From Desulfurella acetivorans A63 (GTDB lineage Bacteria; Campylobacterota_A; Desulfurellia; Desulfurellales; Desulfurellaceae): a stretch of 64,000 bases of DNA. The first letter of the stretch is position 1, and every line of letters starts with the position of its first letter. Positions 8,654 through 17,211 of this stretch are shown here, piece after piece. The translations under genes and the position numbers were made by a program. The DNA lies in the NCBI GenBank assembly GCA_000517565.1, contig CP007051.1, positions 1,341,949 through 1,405,948 of the forward strand, in the 5' to 3' direction. The notes beneath the pieces are model-generated. The model worked only from the letters and a program-made list of their open reading frames with translations, was not told the DNA's origin and ran no database searches.

Positions 8654-8692
8654 AAAATAGTTATTAAAATTAATGAAATACAGGGGATTTGT

Positions 8693-9466
8693 ATGGGTAA
8701 TAATACATTATTATTTTCAAATGGCATACATCAAAACATATTACTTGAGGATTTTGGTAGAGGACAGATGGTGCAAGCTAATGTTCATTTAATTGTTGAT
8801 AACAAAAAAAGTATTATATTGGATCCAGGAGGTCATAAAGTATTTAAACATGTTCTAACGGAAATTGGCGCAATAAGTGGTATTGGTAACATTGAATATA
8901 TTTTTTTGTCCCATCAGGATCCTGATATTGTGTCTGCAATCAACGGCTGGCTAATGACATTACCAAAAACAAAAGCATTAATTTCAAATTTATGGATGAG
9001 GTTTTTGCCTCATATTGGCGTTGATTCACTATTTGTAAACAAATTAATTGGGATTGACGATAAAGGCGCTAAAATAAAACTGGCTGAGAATTGTGAGCTC
9101 TACATATTACCCGCTCATTTTTTACATTCGCCAGGAAATTTTCAAATATACGATCCAATATCAAAAATTCTATATAGCGGCGACCTTGGTGCATCTTTGG
9201 GTCAGGATTATATATATGTGGATAATTTTGAAAATCATACTCAATATATGATTGGTTTTCACAAAAGATATATGTCAAGCAAAATAGCAATTCAAAAATG
9301 GATTAATATGGCAAAACAATTAGATATAGATCTCATTGCTCCCCAGCACGGTGCTTTTATAAAAGGTAAAGAAAATATAGAAAAGTTTTACGCATGGCTT
9401 GAAAATCTTGAACTCGACATAGACAATATGCACTATGAAATACCGCAGGATTTTTTAAATGTTTAG
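8693..9466 (+). CDS. metallo-beta-lactamase-fold di-iron protein (ODP-like)
   Basis: Protein of 257 residues, all of it a flavodiiron-type metallo-beta-lactamase domain without the flavodoxin domain. Metal ligands can be followed: HQDPD (His74, Asp76, Asp78), HSPGNF (His145), SGDLGA (Asp164) and PQHGAF near the C-terminus. The HQDPDI version, rather than the HxExD of flavodiiron reductases, matches the oxygen-binding di-iron proteins (ODP) described as oxygen sensors in chemotaxis. No chemotaxis gene is adjacent; the nearby genes are an ABC transporter and a diguanylate cyclase. The substrate or partner is therefore unknown, and oxygen sensing or reactive nitrogen handling are the best guesses. 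It overlaps the end of fetB, convergently, by 12 bases. Confidence 0.8.
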   Translation: MGNNTLLFSNGIHQNILLEDFGRGQMVQANVHLIVDNKKSIILDPGGHKVFKHVLTEIGAISGIGNIEYIFLSHQDPDIVSAINGWLMTLPKTKALISNLWMRFLPHIGVDSLFVNKLIGIDDKGAKIKLAENCELYILPAHFLHSPGNFQIYDPISKILYSGDLGASLGQDYIYVDNFENHTQYMIGFHKRYMSSKIAIQKWINMAKQLDIDLIAPQHGAFIKGKENIEKFYAWLENLELDIDNMHYEIPQDFLNV

Positions 9467-10233
9467 TTGAGTAAAAGAGTTAAAAAATTTCTTTTGCTCA
9501 AAAGAAAGTAATATATATACCGAAAGACAAATTGCTGTATTAATGGCTATAAGTATTATCATCTGGTATTTTACAGCTTCTATTGGGTTTACACCAGAAA
9601 GTATTTGACCTGTCATCATACCAGGAAGACTAACAATACCCATAGCACTAACGCTTGCAAGTTGTGGCATAAGGCTTGAGCGAAAAGCTCTTTGTTTAAA
9701 TTCGATGGTAGCTTCTCTGGCTGTTGCACCAAGTGAAAGTAATTCTTCTATATATTGTTTGTTTTGGTGTATTTCACTAAAAAAACGCTCTATTGCAATA
9801 GTTGTAGAGTTCATTGAGTTTCCAACAATCATGCCTGCCAATGGGATAAAATACCTCGCTTCGAACGGATTTTTAAGTCCAATACTAACAAAAGACATAA
9901 AAAGTGTAACAACAAACCCTGCAATAAAAATAGCGCCAAATATAATTATATTTGCATGTGAAATTTTACTTTTGTTCTTTCTTTGACAATATTTGCTGCA
10001 AATAAAACCATTATTGCATAATAGATTAAAATGACGAATGCGTTATTTATCTGGAATATAAATTTTAGAATATATCCAATTAGTAAAAGTTGTACGCTCA
10101 TTCTGACAAATGAATATATAATATCTTTTGTTAGCTTAAGGTTTTCTGTATAATTAACAAAAAAAGCTACAAAAAGCATGAAGTAAGATATAATAAGCTG
10201 CACTAATGAAATAGTTTCAACTTGCGATTGCAT
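9455..10233 (-). pseudogene. fetB: FetB-like ABC transporter permease, frameshifted
   Basis: Permease of the FetB/YbbM (UPF0014) family, partner of the ATPase just upstream, implicated in iron export in E. coli. The start at 10233 follows AAGGAT and overlaps the ATPase gene by 17 bases. The N-terminal half (VETISLVQLIISYFML ... RMSVQLLLIGYILKFIF) is in one frame and the C-terminal half (FIPLAGMIVGNSMNS, LSLGATAREA, GIVSLPGMMTGQIL) in another. The frame changes between about 9957 and 9978, where A4 runs occur on the coding strand. One indel restores a protein of about 258 residues, the normal size. It may be a true pseudogene or a sequencing error. Confidence 0.82.
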
Positions 10234-10855
10234 AACGATCCTTAATTTCAATTTTTTGTGTACAAAATTCTTTTATAGATTCTGTGTGAAAAGAACTTAC
10301 TATAAGTTTTTTTTCGGATAGGGATTTTAATAATTGTAGTGTTTTTTGCTCCATTTTAGCATCAAGAGCGCTTGTGGGTTCATCCAGCAATAAACACTCG
10401 GGATCAAGCAATAAAGCTCTTATAATTGCAATGCGTAATTTTTCACCACCTGAAAGTTGATTGATGTTTTTTTCTGCAGCATCCTGTAATTCAAAATATT
10501 CAAGTAAATCATTTAGTTTTTTATCGTCAAAAACTTTATTTGCATTGAATTTAAAACTAAATGGCAATCTAATACAATCCATTACATTCATCTGACCAAG
10601 GATGGGCATTTGAGGTACATAAATACACTTTGACCTAAACTCAGGAATGTTAAATTCATAAATTGATACACCCTTATAAAAAATTTCACCGCTAGATGGT
10701 TTCTCTAAAGCACACATTATTCTTAAAATTGTTGATTTTCCACTACCCGATGCTCCTTTAAGCCATACCAATCCAGAGTATTCAAGCTTGAATGTTGTAT
10801 TTTCTATGATTTTTTTGCCATTTTTTTCCATACTTACATGTTTTAATTCAAACAT
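10217..10855 (-). CDS. fetA: FetA-like ABC transporter ATP-binding protein
   Basis: Cytoplasmic ATPase of 212 residues for the FetB-type permease that follows. Walker A GASGSGKST, Q-loop VPQMP, signature LSGGEKLRIAIIRALL, Walker B CLLLDEPTSALD and H-loop SSFHTE are all intact. The short form without extra C-terminal domain matches FetA/YbbL. The ATG follows a promoter by only 7 bases and has no ribosome site, so the transcript is probably leaderless. Because its permease gene is frameshifted, the transporter may be inactive in this strain. Confidence 0.88.
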   Translation of the reverse strand: MFELKHVSMEKNGKKIIENTTFKLEYSGLVWLKGASGSGKSTILRIMCALEKPSSGEIFYKGVSIYEFNIPEFRSKCIYVPQMPILGQMNVMDCIRLPFSFKFNANKVFDDKKLNDLLEYFELQDAAEKNINQLSGGEKLRIAIIRALLLDPECLLLDEPTSALDAKMEQKTLQLLKSLSEKKLIVSSFHTESIKEFCTQKIEIKDRYAIAS

Positions 10856-10862
10856 TTTTCAA

Positions 10863-10891
10863 ATTTTATCATTTTCTTATTGATTTATCAA
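10863..10891 (-). promoter_or_regulatory. promoter of fetA, apparently leaderless
   Basis: On the minus strand: TTGATA (10891-10886), 17-base spacer, TAAAAT (10868-10863), then 7 bases to the ATG. Transcription would begin at or next to the start codon. Confidence 0.55.
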
Positions 10892-10939
10892 AATAATTTT
10901 TATATACTTTTGCAATCAAATATAGATTTGAGGTGTACA

Positions 10940-11524
10940 ATGCAAAATGAGGTGGATAATTATGTGCAATTTTTAAGTCGTTTATGCAGCGAATTTGAAA
11001 AAAGACATGCTAATTTGAACCAATATTATGCAATGGTCGACAATCTTATAGATATGGCTTACAAAGACCACTTAACCAAACTTTATAATAGAAGATACTT
11101 TGAAGATTCCTTAAATAAAGAAATATGCAGGTTTGAGCGTTATGGGCATATATTTTCTCTTTGTATGTTGGATATAGATGGTTTTAAACAAATAAATGAC
11201 ACATATGGCCACCTAAAAGGAGACGAAGTATTAAAAAGATTTGCTACTTTCTTAACAAACAACTCACGCACAAGTGATATTATATGCAGGTGGGGTGGAG
11301 ATGAATTTGCTGTAATTTTGCCCAATACCTCATTTAATAAAATTGAAGCTTACATTAAAAAATTTGTTTATGCAATTAAAACTCAAACAGACAGTTTATT
11401 AATCCATGCAACAATCGGAGCAACATCAATTAGGTTAAACGATAATAAAAAATCTCTCATTGAAAGAGCAGACGAGGCTTTATACATTGCAAAAAAAGAA
11501 AAGAAAACATACTATGTAATATAG
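10940..11524 (+). CDS. GGDEF-domain diguanylate cyclase
   Basis: Soluble protein of 194 residues that would make cyclic di-GMP from two GTP. A short N-terminal helical segment (about 40 residues) is followed by a complete GGDEF domain: DHLTKLYNRRYFED, DIDGFKQINDTYGHLKGDEVL, and the active site RWGGDEFAVILP. RTSD five residues before GGDEF is the inhibitory I-site, so product feedback is expected. The start at 10940 follows GAGGTG; upstream in-frame starts lack a ribosome site. No sensor domain is recognisable. The 3' end overlaps the convergent membrane-protein gene by 13 bases. Confidence 0.92.
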   Translation: MQNEVDNYVQFLSRLCSEFEKRHANLNQYYAMVDNLIDMAYKDHLTKLYNRRYFEDSLNKEICRFERYGHIFSLCMLDIDGFKQINDTYGHLKGDEVLKRFATFLTNNSRTSDIICRWGGDEFAVILPNTSFNKIEAYIKKFVYAIKTQTDSLLIHATIGATSIRLNDNKKSLIERADEALYIAKKEKKTYYVI

Positions 11525-12171
11525 TTATCTGAAAAAATCTCATACATAGAACCAATTAGTACTGGAAACAAAATAAGCCAACCTATAATTGATATTGTTG
11601 CAATAAAAGCTAGCGGCAGGTATATTATAAACAAAAATACTAAAGGAAAAAAATTTTTTAAACAAACAACTATGCTCTTTCCAATAGCTTCAAGCACACT
11701 CATTTTTTTGATTGTAATAAAAGGCATAGCAAGCATAAGAACAAAGTTTATAACAATATCCACTAACATAATTATAAAAATGGGTATATAATTTATTGAA
11801 TTTATGTGTTTATAGTTGTTAACAAGATCTTTTATATTTACAAACTGAACCAAAAAATAAGATACTATAAAACTTGAAAGCAAAAAAATGATACTAAGTA
11901 ATATTAAATTATATAAATTATTTGTAAAACCATCAAACAGATTGTCAAATATAATCTTTTGAGAGTTTTTTATCTTGTCAAAACTCATAAACATTCCGGC
12001 TACTAAAATTAATTGAATTACATATAAAAATATTGATAAAAGCAATATTTTCATGAGATATGAGACTGTAATGGTAAGAAATATAAATGCTGTTTGCAAA
12101 ACAAAAGTTACGCCAGCTTTTTTAAAAAGCTCGAAACCTTGCGCAAGCCAATTAAATGCTTTCGAAAACAT
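11512..12171 (-). CDS. hypothetical integral membrane protein
   Basis: Protein of 219 residues with about six hydrophobic segments and a short amphipathic N-terminus (FNWLAQGFELFKKAG). The pattern of paired long hydrophobic helices with a polar central loop resembles the BPSS1780/YciC-like group of uncharacterised membrane proteins, but I do not recognise a specific family. No catalytic or binding motif is visible. The gene has a perfect TATAAT six bases before its ATG and no ribosome site, so it appears leaderless and independent of dsrN, in whose 3' end its promoter lies. Confidence 0.7.
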   Translation of the reverse strand: MFSKAFNWLAQGFELFKKAGVTFVLQTAFIFLTITVSYLMKILLLSIFLYVIQLILVAGMFMSFDKIKNSQKIIFDNLFDGFTNNLYNLILLSIIFLLSSFIVSYFLVQFVNIKDLVNNYKHINSINYIPIFIIMLVDIVINFVLMLAMPFITIKKMSVLEAIGKSIVVCLKNFFPLVFLFIIYLPLAFIATISIIGWLILFPVLIGSMYEIFSDNYIT

Positions 12172-12177
12172 GTTTTA

Positions 12178-12205
12178 ATTATACGATAATTAATTCAAGA
12201 ATCAA
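12178..12205 (-). promoter_or_regulatory. promoter of the membrane-protein gene, apparently leaderless
   Basis: Minus strand: TTGATT (12205-12200), 16-base spacer, TATAAT (12183-12178), 6 bases to the ATG at 12171. It overlaps the end of dsrN. Confidence 0.6.
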
Positions 12206-13558
12206 GTTTATTTTCTTTTATCCAATTATAAAAGAAATCGCTTTTCTCGTCAAAAATATGAGAAAATCCTGCCATCACATTATCTTTGAGAGCATAATCA
12301 CAAACTCCATTAATCCCATAACCTCTTATCACATCAAAAAAACATTCAATATCTTTAAATTCAGTAAAGAAACCATGGTGAAATTCATGCGCATATATTT
12401 TTTTATTTTCTATAAAACTATGCTTTTTTTTGGGGGATAGTATTGTATAGCCATGACCTTTTGGCTTATTTGAAAGTTGGGTTTCCAAATTAAATATACC
12501 ACACATTTTAGCCTTATTTTCATTGTACTCAATACTATTTGTTAAATACATCAAACCACCGCATTCGGCAAATATTGGTAAACCTTCTTTAGAAGCCTTT
12601 TTTATTTGATTTCTAAGATCAAAATTTTTTTGTAGCTGATCTAAAAATAACTCAGGAAAACCACCTCCAATATAAATTGCATCGGCTAATGGAATAGACT
12701 CATCTTTTATTGGAGAAAATTTTTTTATTTCTACACCCATGGATTGTAAGTTTTGTAAATTTTGTTTGTAGTAAAAATTAAATGCTTCGTCAAAAGCAAT
12801 AGCAATAACAACCTGTTTTTTTAGTTTTCTAATAGGCACATTATAATTCTCAACATGAAGTTTTGGAGCATTGTAAGCAATCTTAGTAATCTGTGTTACA
12901 TCGAGATAGTTTTCTAAATTAGATGTTATATTTTCTATTAATTCTTGTTTTTTTTCTTCTTGTAATACTGAGGTTAGGCCTAGATGCCTTTGGGTTATTG
13001 ATACGCTTTGGGCTGGTAGAGTACCTAAGATAGGTAAATCTGTATAATTTTTGATTGCTTCTATTAATTTTTTTTCTTGCCTTACAGATTGAATTTTGTT
13101 TAAAATAACACCAGATATAAAAACATCTTTATCAAAATCCACTATTCCTTTTAACAAAGCAACCAAACTTCTACCTAATTCACTTACATCTACTACTATT
13201 ACTACTGGCGTTTTTGTAATCTTAGCTAAACTGGCATTGCTCGTTTTGCCATCCAAATAAATATCATCAAACAAACCATGGTTTCCTTCAATTAAAAAAA
13301 GCTGCATTTACTTTGATCTATTTTGTTAACAAAATAACTATATATTTGATCTTTTAAAAAGAAAAAATCTAAATTAAAACAAGGATTGTTACTTGCAAGT
13401 TCAAGCCACATTGGATCTATATAGTCGGGCCCTTTTTTAAATGTTAAAAGTTTATATTTTCTGGATAAAATCTTCGATAATGCAATTGAAATGGTTGTTT
13501 TTCCAGAACTTTTTTTAAAAGCACTTATGTATATGCGAGGAGCACTAATTTCTTTCAT
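12195..13558 (-). pseudogene. dsrN: DsrN-like siroheme amidase (CbiA/CobB family), frameshifted
   Basis: ATP-dependent amidotransferase of the cobyrinate a,c-diamide synthase family. In dsr loci such a homologue, DsrN, amidates siroheme for sulfite reductase, and the position next to siroheme synthase supports that over cobalamin synthesis. The N-terminal P-loop region (FKKSSGKTTISIAL, FKKGPDYIDP) ends out of frame at a T7 run (13294-13300, written as A on the plus strand). An eighth T would restore SFF-LIEGNHGLFD, the family's EGxxGLFDG site. The rest, including the glutaminase ECGGLMYL with the nucleophile cysteine, is intact to 12195. Repaired length is about 454 residues. An internal ATG at 13307 could start the second fragment. 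Confidence 0.8.
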
Positions 13559-14096
13559 TTTTAAAAAAACCTTTTATTGTACTATCCATTGTTTTGGCAT
13601 CAACTTTTCTTAATGAACTTACGGTTTCGATTAATTTTTCTATATTATCCGGTAAACAAGATAAAATGTGTTTTTTTAAAGCTTTTGATACTGCCGGTGC
13701 TTTCGATGAAGTATTTATACCTATTACTAAGTCTTTTTTGTGTATAATAGAACCAAATATAAAACTGCAATATTTAGGACTATCCACAGTATTTACCAGT
13801 ATTTTTCTGTTTTTACAAATCATAGCAATCTTTTCCTGCAATGCTAAATCATTTATTGCAACAATAATTAAAAAAACATTATCTTTAATATCTGTTTCAT
13901 CAAATGCTTTAATTTTTAAATTAAGTTTGTTTAACTCAAAAAGATTCTCAATTTCTTTAATTGCATTTTTAGCAATAACAGTTATTTTGGGGCCAAAGGG
14001 CAGTAAAGTTTCAATCTTTCTATAAGCTACTTCTCCTGCCCCTATTACTATTATCTCTTTGTCTTTAAGGTCAACAAAAATAGGAAAATAAGCCAT
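13545..14096 (-). CDS. precorrin-2 dehydrogenase / sirohydrochlorin ferrochelatase (CysG N-domain, Met8-like)
   Basis: Bifunctional enzyme of 183 residues that oxidises precorrin-2 with NAD and inserts iron to give siroheme, the prosthetic group of DsrAB. The NAD-binding fingerprint VIGAGEVAYRKIETLLPFG and the NTVDSPKYCSFIFGSII segment, with the conserved aspartate, identify the family. It is the stand-alone form without a methyltransferase domain; that activity is encoded at 22255-23523. The start lies 4 bases after the upstream DsrE-like stop with no clear ribosome site, suggesting coupling, and the 3' end overlaps dsrN by 14 bases. Confidence 0.9.
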   Translation of the reverse strand: MAYFPIFVDLKDKEIIVIGAGEVAYRKIETLLPFGPKITVIAKNAIKEIENLFELNKLNLKIKAFDETDIKDNVFLIIVAINDLALQEKIAMICKNRKILVNTVDSPKYCSFIFGSIIHKKDLVIGINTSSKAPAVSKALKKHILSCLPDNIEKLIETVSSLRKVDAKTMDSTIKGFFKNERN

Positions 14097-14100
14097 AAAT

Positions 14101-14523
14101 TTACGTAAATATTATCTGTGCATCATCTGAAAATGTATAAAACTGTCCAACAGATATTATACCATCTACTTCCGGGCAAAAATCTTCTTCTTTTATACCC
14201 CATAAATCAACAGTAGCACGACATGCATAAATTTTTGCTCCTGAGTCATGTATCATTTCAACAAACTCTCTGATTGTTGGAAAATCAAATTTCTCCATTG
14301 CCTGTTTCATGGTTTCTATTGTGAGTTCCGGGTGTGTTTTGTTTATTAGCGGCAAATTATCCATTTTTGAATCTATTATAGCATCCAAGCCAAATGATGT
14401 AAAAAACAACATTACATCAATACCTTCCATCCTGGCACCATTTGCCATAATAAAACCAGGTAAAACTTCTTCAAAACCATTTCTTGATATAATTATAGAT
14501 ATCTTTTTTAACTTTCTTTCCAT
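14101..14523 (-). CDS. DsrE/DsrF-like sulfurtransferase family protein (DsrE2-like)
   Basis: Protein of 140 residues. The first part (ISIIISRNGFEEVLPGFIMANGA, then DVMLFFTSFGLDAI) and the C-terminal IYACRATVDLWGI are typical of DsrE2-like proteins of the DsrE superfamily. The cysteine of YACRAT is the candidate sulfur carrier. No membrane helices are seen. A GGAGGA site precedes the ATG. It lies in line with dsrK and the siroheme genes, so a role in passing sulfur to or from the dsr system is inferred. DsrE-type carriers are best known from sulfur oxidisers and tRNA thiolation, so the exact substrate is open. Confidence 0.85.
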   Translation of the reverse strand: MERKLKKISIIISRNGFEEVLPGFIMANGARMEGIDVMLFFTSFGLDAIIDSKMDNLPLINKTHPELTIETMKQAMEKFDFPTIREFVEMIHDSGAKIYACRATVDLWGIKEEDFCPEVDGIISVGQFYTFSDDAQIIFT

Positions 14524-14538
14524 TTTTCCTCCTACATT

Positions 14539-14889
14539 TTATGTTCTAACATAAGCATAACCTTCGGCTTGACGCTTAATGATTTCTAAAATACCGGCTT
14601 TAGTTATGCCAACCTCTTCAATTAAGTCTTCTTTGCGTAAATTCAAGTTATTTAAAGAATTATTGCACATTAAAAATACCACACCCATTTCATGCAATTT
14701 CTTTATATCAGTGTATATTTCCTGATCAAACATGTTTTTTACAAATAGCAAAGGACCTTTGTAGTTAGCCACAACCACTATATCGCATTGGCTTTTTGGG
14801 ATTTCTTTTAAAAGGTTATTAATGTTTCCTATTGCTATTTTTAAGGGTTCTATTGCATCAAGTTCAATATGAAACAAAACTTTGTACAT
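14539..14889 (-). CDS. DsrE superfamily protein, second copy
   Basis: Protein of 116 residues of the DsrE/DsrF-like fold: KVLFHIELDAIEPLKIAIGNINNLL, then DIVVVANYKGPLLFV, then GVVFLMCNNSLNNLNL, in which the cysteine occupies the position of the carrier cysteine in the family. It follows dsrK by 9 bases with GGAGT before its ATG and precedes the DsrE2-like gene. The pair might act together as a relay. Function is assigned only at superfamily level. Confidence 0.8.
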   Translation of the reverse strand: MYKVLFHIELDAIEPLKIAIGNINNLLKEIPKSQCDIVVVANYKGPLLFVKNMFDQEIYTDIKKLHEMGVVFLMCNNSLNNLNLRKEDLIEEVGITKAGILEIIKRQAEGYAYVRT

Positions 14890-14898
14890 AAATACTCC

Positions 14899-16369
14899 TT
14901 ACAGTACAATTGCAGCGCTTACCAGCTGATGTATACCGCCAACCCAGTCTCTTTCAAAACCATAAAGAGGAAACATTGCGTAAAACTGTGTTTTGCATAT
15001 TGCACAAATTGTAGCAAAAAAGTTTACATTATTTTTATCAACAACTTCCTTGAAAGCCTGCATCCTTGGCATTACACCATTTATGCGTGTTTGCATAATT
15101 TCGTCTGTTAAAAGTCCGGCGCCTGCACCGCAGCAGAATGTTTTTGCTTTTATTGCTCCTTCCTGCATATCTACAAAATTATTACATACAGATTTAATTA
15201 AATCCCTTGGTATGCTAAATTGGTCTCCTGGTTGGGTGCCCATACGAGATGCCCTTGCTACATTGCATGGATCGTGATAGGTTACTGTTTTATCGTCGTT
15301 TGCGCTTTTATCTATTTTAATTACACCATCTCTAATAAGGCCAAGTGTGAAATCGCATATATGGGATGGCTGCGGGTATTTTGGGTCCAGAAAATCAAAT
15401 GGTCCATTCATTGTATTTGAGTAATTATAAGCTGCTCTCCAGGCATGACCGCACTCGCCTATAATAACACGCTTTACTTTGAGCCTTTTTGCTTCTTCCC
15501 AGATACGTTTGTTTATCTCTTTGGTATTTGTGTAACTTCCTATAAACATACCAAAGTTTGCAGCCTCAGATGCATAAGATGATAATGTATAACTAATACC
15601 TGCTTTGTAAAATACCTTCGCATAACCAAACATTGACTCAATATGCGGTATGGCAAAAAAATCAGCAGACGGCGGCACAAGCAAAACTTCTGCGCCTTCT
15701 TCATCAATTGGTATTTTTATGTCTTTACCTGTTTCATCTTTTAAATCTTCTTCAAATTCTGCAATTGTATTTTTTAATGCGTTTGCATCTATGCCAATAT
15801 TGTTACCTGTTCTGTAAACTTGTGTTATTGTGTTTGTAGCATACTTTTCACCAACACCAATAGAGTTCATTATTTCTCTTGCAGCCATTGTAATTTCTGC
15901 TGTATCTAATACCATAAGGGCAAAAATAAGAGCATCTTCTGCATTCCGAACACTGGTAAAAATAAGACATCCATTGTTTTAATACATGTTCGCTAAATGG
16001 CTCTCCTTTTGAGCTAAACGGTGTAAAATAGTACCTGTAAACCTTGCGCATAAGCTCTGCTCTGCCAACAGGTGTATTGTTGATATCGCCACTACCTAAG
16101 AAAAACTGGCACTTATCCGTGCAAGCACCGCATCTTACACATATATCCATGTATGTCTTTAGTGCCTTATTGTTGTCTAAAAGTTCTTTAAACACACCAA
16201 CTGCCTTATCTTGCCAGCCTTCTTGAAGTTTCTTTGGAAATCCCAAAGTTTCCATATCTTCTTCAAGGGCTAAAAAAGTAAATTCACTAGCCTGATTGCC
16301 TTTTCTTAAAAGTTTTGGGGTCTGAATTTTGCCCGTAAGTTTATGAATATGGTAGTGTTCTTTTGACAT
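14899..16369 (-). pseudogene. dsrK: DsrK, iron-sulfur subunit of the DsrMK menaquinol oxidoreductase, frameshifted
   Basis: Cytoplasmic HdrD-like subunit that would pass electrons from DsrM to DsrC. The N-terminal fragment carries two [4Fe-4S] motifs (CVRCGACTDKC and CSECRRCSYFCPYGI). The C-terminal fragment carries HEVG-type and CCG sequences, including TFCCGAGAGLLTDE and ATICAICKTQF, as in subunits that bind the catalytic iron-sulfur cofactor. The frame breaks at about 15905-15910, just after CPYGI. Removing one base from the coding string GGTATTAGATACA would give GI-DTAEITMAAREI and a continuous protein of about 489 residues. The break is not in a long homopolymer. The gene starts 11 bases before the dsrM stop side, in operon order dsrM-dsrK. 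Confidence 0.88.
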
Positions 16370-16380
16370 TTTGCCTCTCC

Positions 16381-17151
16381 TTAAATTGTTAACCTTGTTG
16401 TTCTTTCATCTGTATATCTATTTTCCCTTACATCATCATTCATAGCAAGTGTTGGAGAAAAGAATATACCTACAAAGTGCATAATTTTACTAAATGGTAT
16501 GTAGGCAAGCAGTATTAACACTAAAGTATAGTGTAGCAGGAAAAATGGATTGTGTGGTATATCAACTGGCTGGAAAATAAATAGCTTATTAAAAAATGCG
16601 TCCAATTGCACCACACTTTTTTCAAGCGCAGCTGGACTTTGGAATACTATCTCAGACAATCCTGCTATTGTAATTAGCATCAACAATACAAGTATAAAAT
16701 AATCTGATAGTACACTTATAAATTTAACCCTTTCTACAAATATTCGCCTTAAAAACAAATAAACCAAACTTATAAGCATAAGTGTACCAAACACAAGACC
16801 TATGGGTACAAGTAAATTATACCATGCTGGAGGATTGCCGTGATAAAAATCATACACATAATGCCTTAAAACATGCTGAATAAGCACTATAGCCAAACTT
16901 ACGTGAAATACATACCCTCCAACCCAGGTACTTTTGTTTGACCTATAAAGGCTTTTAAAGAAAAAAACCTCCCCAAGTACCCTAAAAAACGCTCCTGTTT
17001 TGGTTTTAGGTGCTGGGGTAAGAGGTATTTTTACGGGCATAGGCGTTTTAGCGTAAACTATTATTTTCCAAACCACACCAATAATCAAAATTGCAAAAGC
17101 AGCATATGTCAAAATAACGTACATAAAACTCACAAAATCTAAATTATCCAT
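16381..17151 (-). CDS. dsrM: DsrM, cytochrome b subunit of the DsrMK complex
   Basis: Membrane subunit of 256 residues in the NarI/DsrM family that oxidises menaquinol and feeds electrons to DsrK. About five to six membrane helices are visible. Histidines placed as heme b ligands occur in HVSLAIVLIQHVLRH and in HNPFFLLHYTLVLILLAY ... MHFVG. The start at 17151 follows GGAGGGG; the upstream in-frame codon is not needed. It is intact, unlike its partner DsrK. No dsrJ, dsrO or dsrP is present, so this is the minimal DsrMK form. Confidence 0.9.
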   Translation of the reverse strand: MDNLDFVSFMYVILTYAAFAILIIGVVWKIIVYAKTPMPVKIPLTPAPKTKTGAFFRVLGEVFFFKSLYRSNKSTWVGGYVFHVSLAIVLIQHVLRHYVYDFYHGNPPAWYNLLVPIGLVFGTLMLISLVYLFLRRIFVERVKFISVLSDYFILVLLMLITIAGLSEIVFQSPAALEKSVVQLDAFFNKLFIFQPVDIPHNPFFLLHYTLVLILLAYIPFSKIMHFVGIFFSPTLAMNDDVRENRYTDERTTRLTI

Positions 17152-17173
17152 ATATCCCCTCCAAAAGCAAAAC

Positions 17174-17202
17174 AAAAGGCGAAAAAAAGATTTTCGCCTT
17201 TT
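17174..17202 (-). terminator. intrinsic terminator or attenuator between dsrC and dsrM
   Basis: Stem AAAAGGCGAAAA / TTTTCGCCTTTT with a 5-base loop, followed on the minus strand by a T-rich tract (GTTTTGCTTTT). It lies 9 bases after dsrC and before the dsrM ribosome site, so it should reduce read-through from dsrABDLC into dsrMK. Confidence 0.75.
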
Positions 17203-17211
17203 TATATGGTT

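Larger units (their letters stand above)
7704..8692. other. gene-free region of about 1 kb
   Basis: No credible coding frame on either strand. It contains a perfect 14-bp hairpin at 8057-8088, a promoter-like TTGACA-17-TATTAG at 8119-8147, several TTGACA/TGTCAA copies (8161-8206), and two tandem copies of a hairpin-forming element (8362-8511) ending near a T run at 8515-8521. The promoter, repeats and T run could together define a non-coding RNA of about 370 bases; this is inference. The last part carries the promoter of the gene at 8693. Confidence 0.6.

Noticed and set aside
7704-8692. Insertion sequence or prophage remnant
   Set aside because: No transposase or integrase fragment in any frame and no terminal inverted repeats with target duplications that I can see.
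12195-13558. Cobalamin enzyme CbiA/CobB
   Set aside because: The family is the same, but no other cobalamin-ring gene is near, while siroheme synthase and dsr genes are adjacent. DsrN is the better name.
13594-15839. Plus-strand open frames of 60-143 codons across the dsr region
   Set aside because: They run antisense to clear dsr and siroheme genes, lack ribosome sites and show no protein-like conservation; they are shadows.
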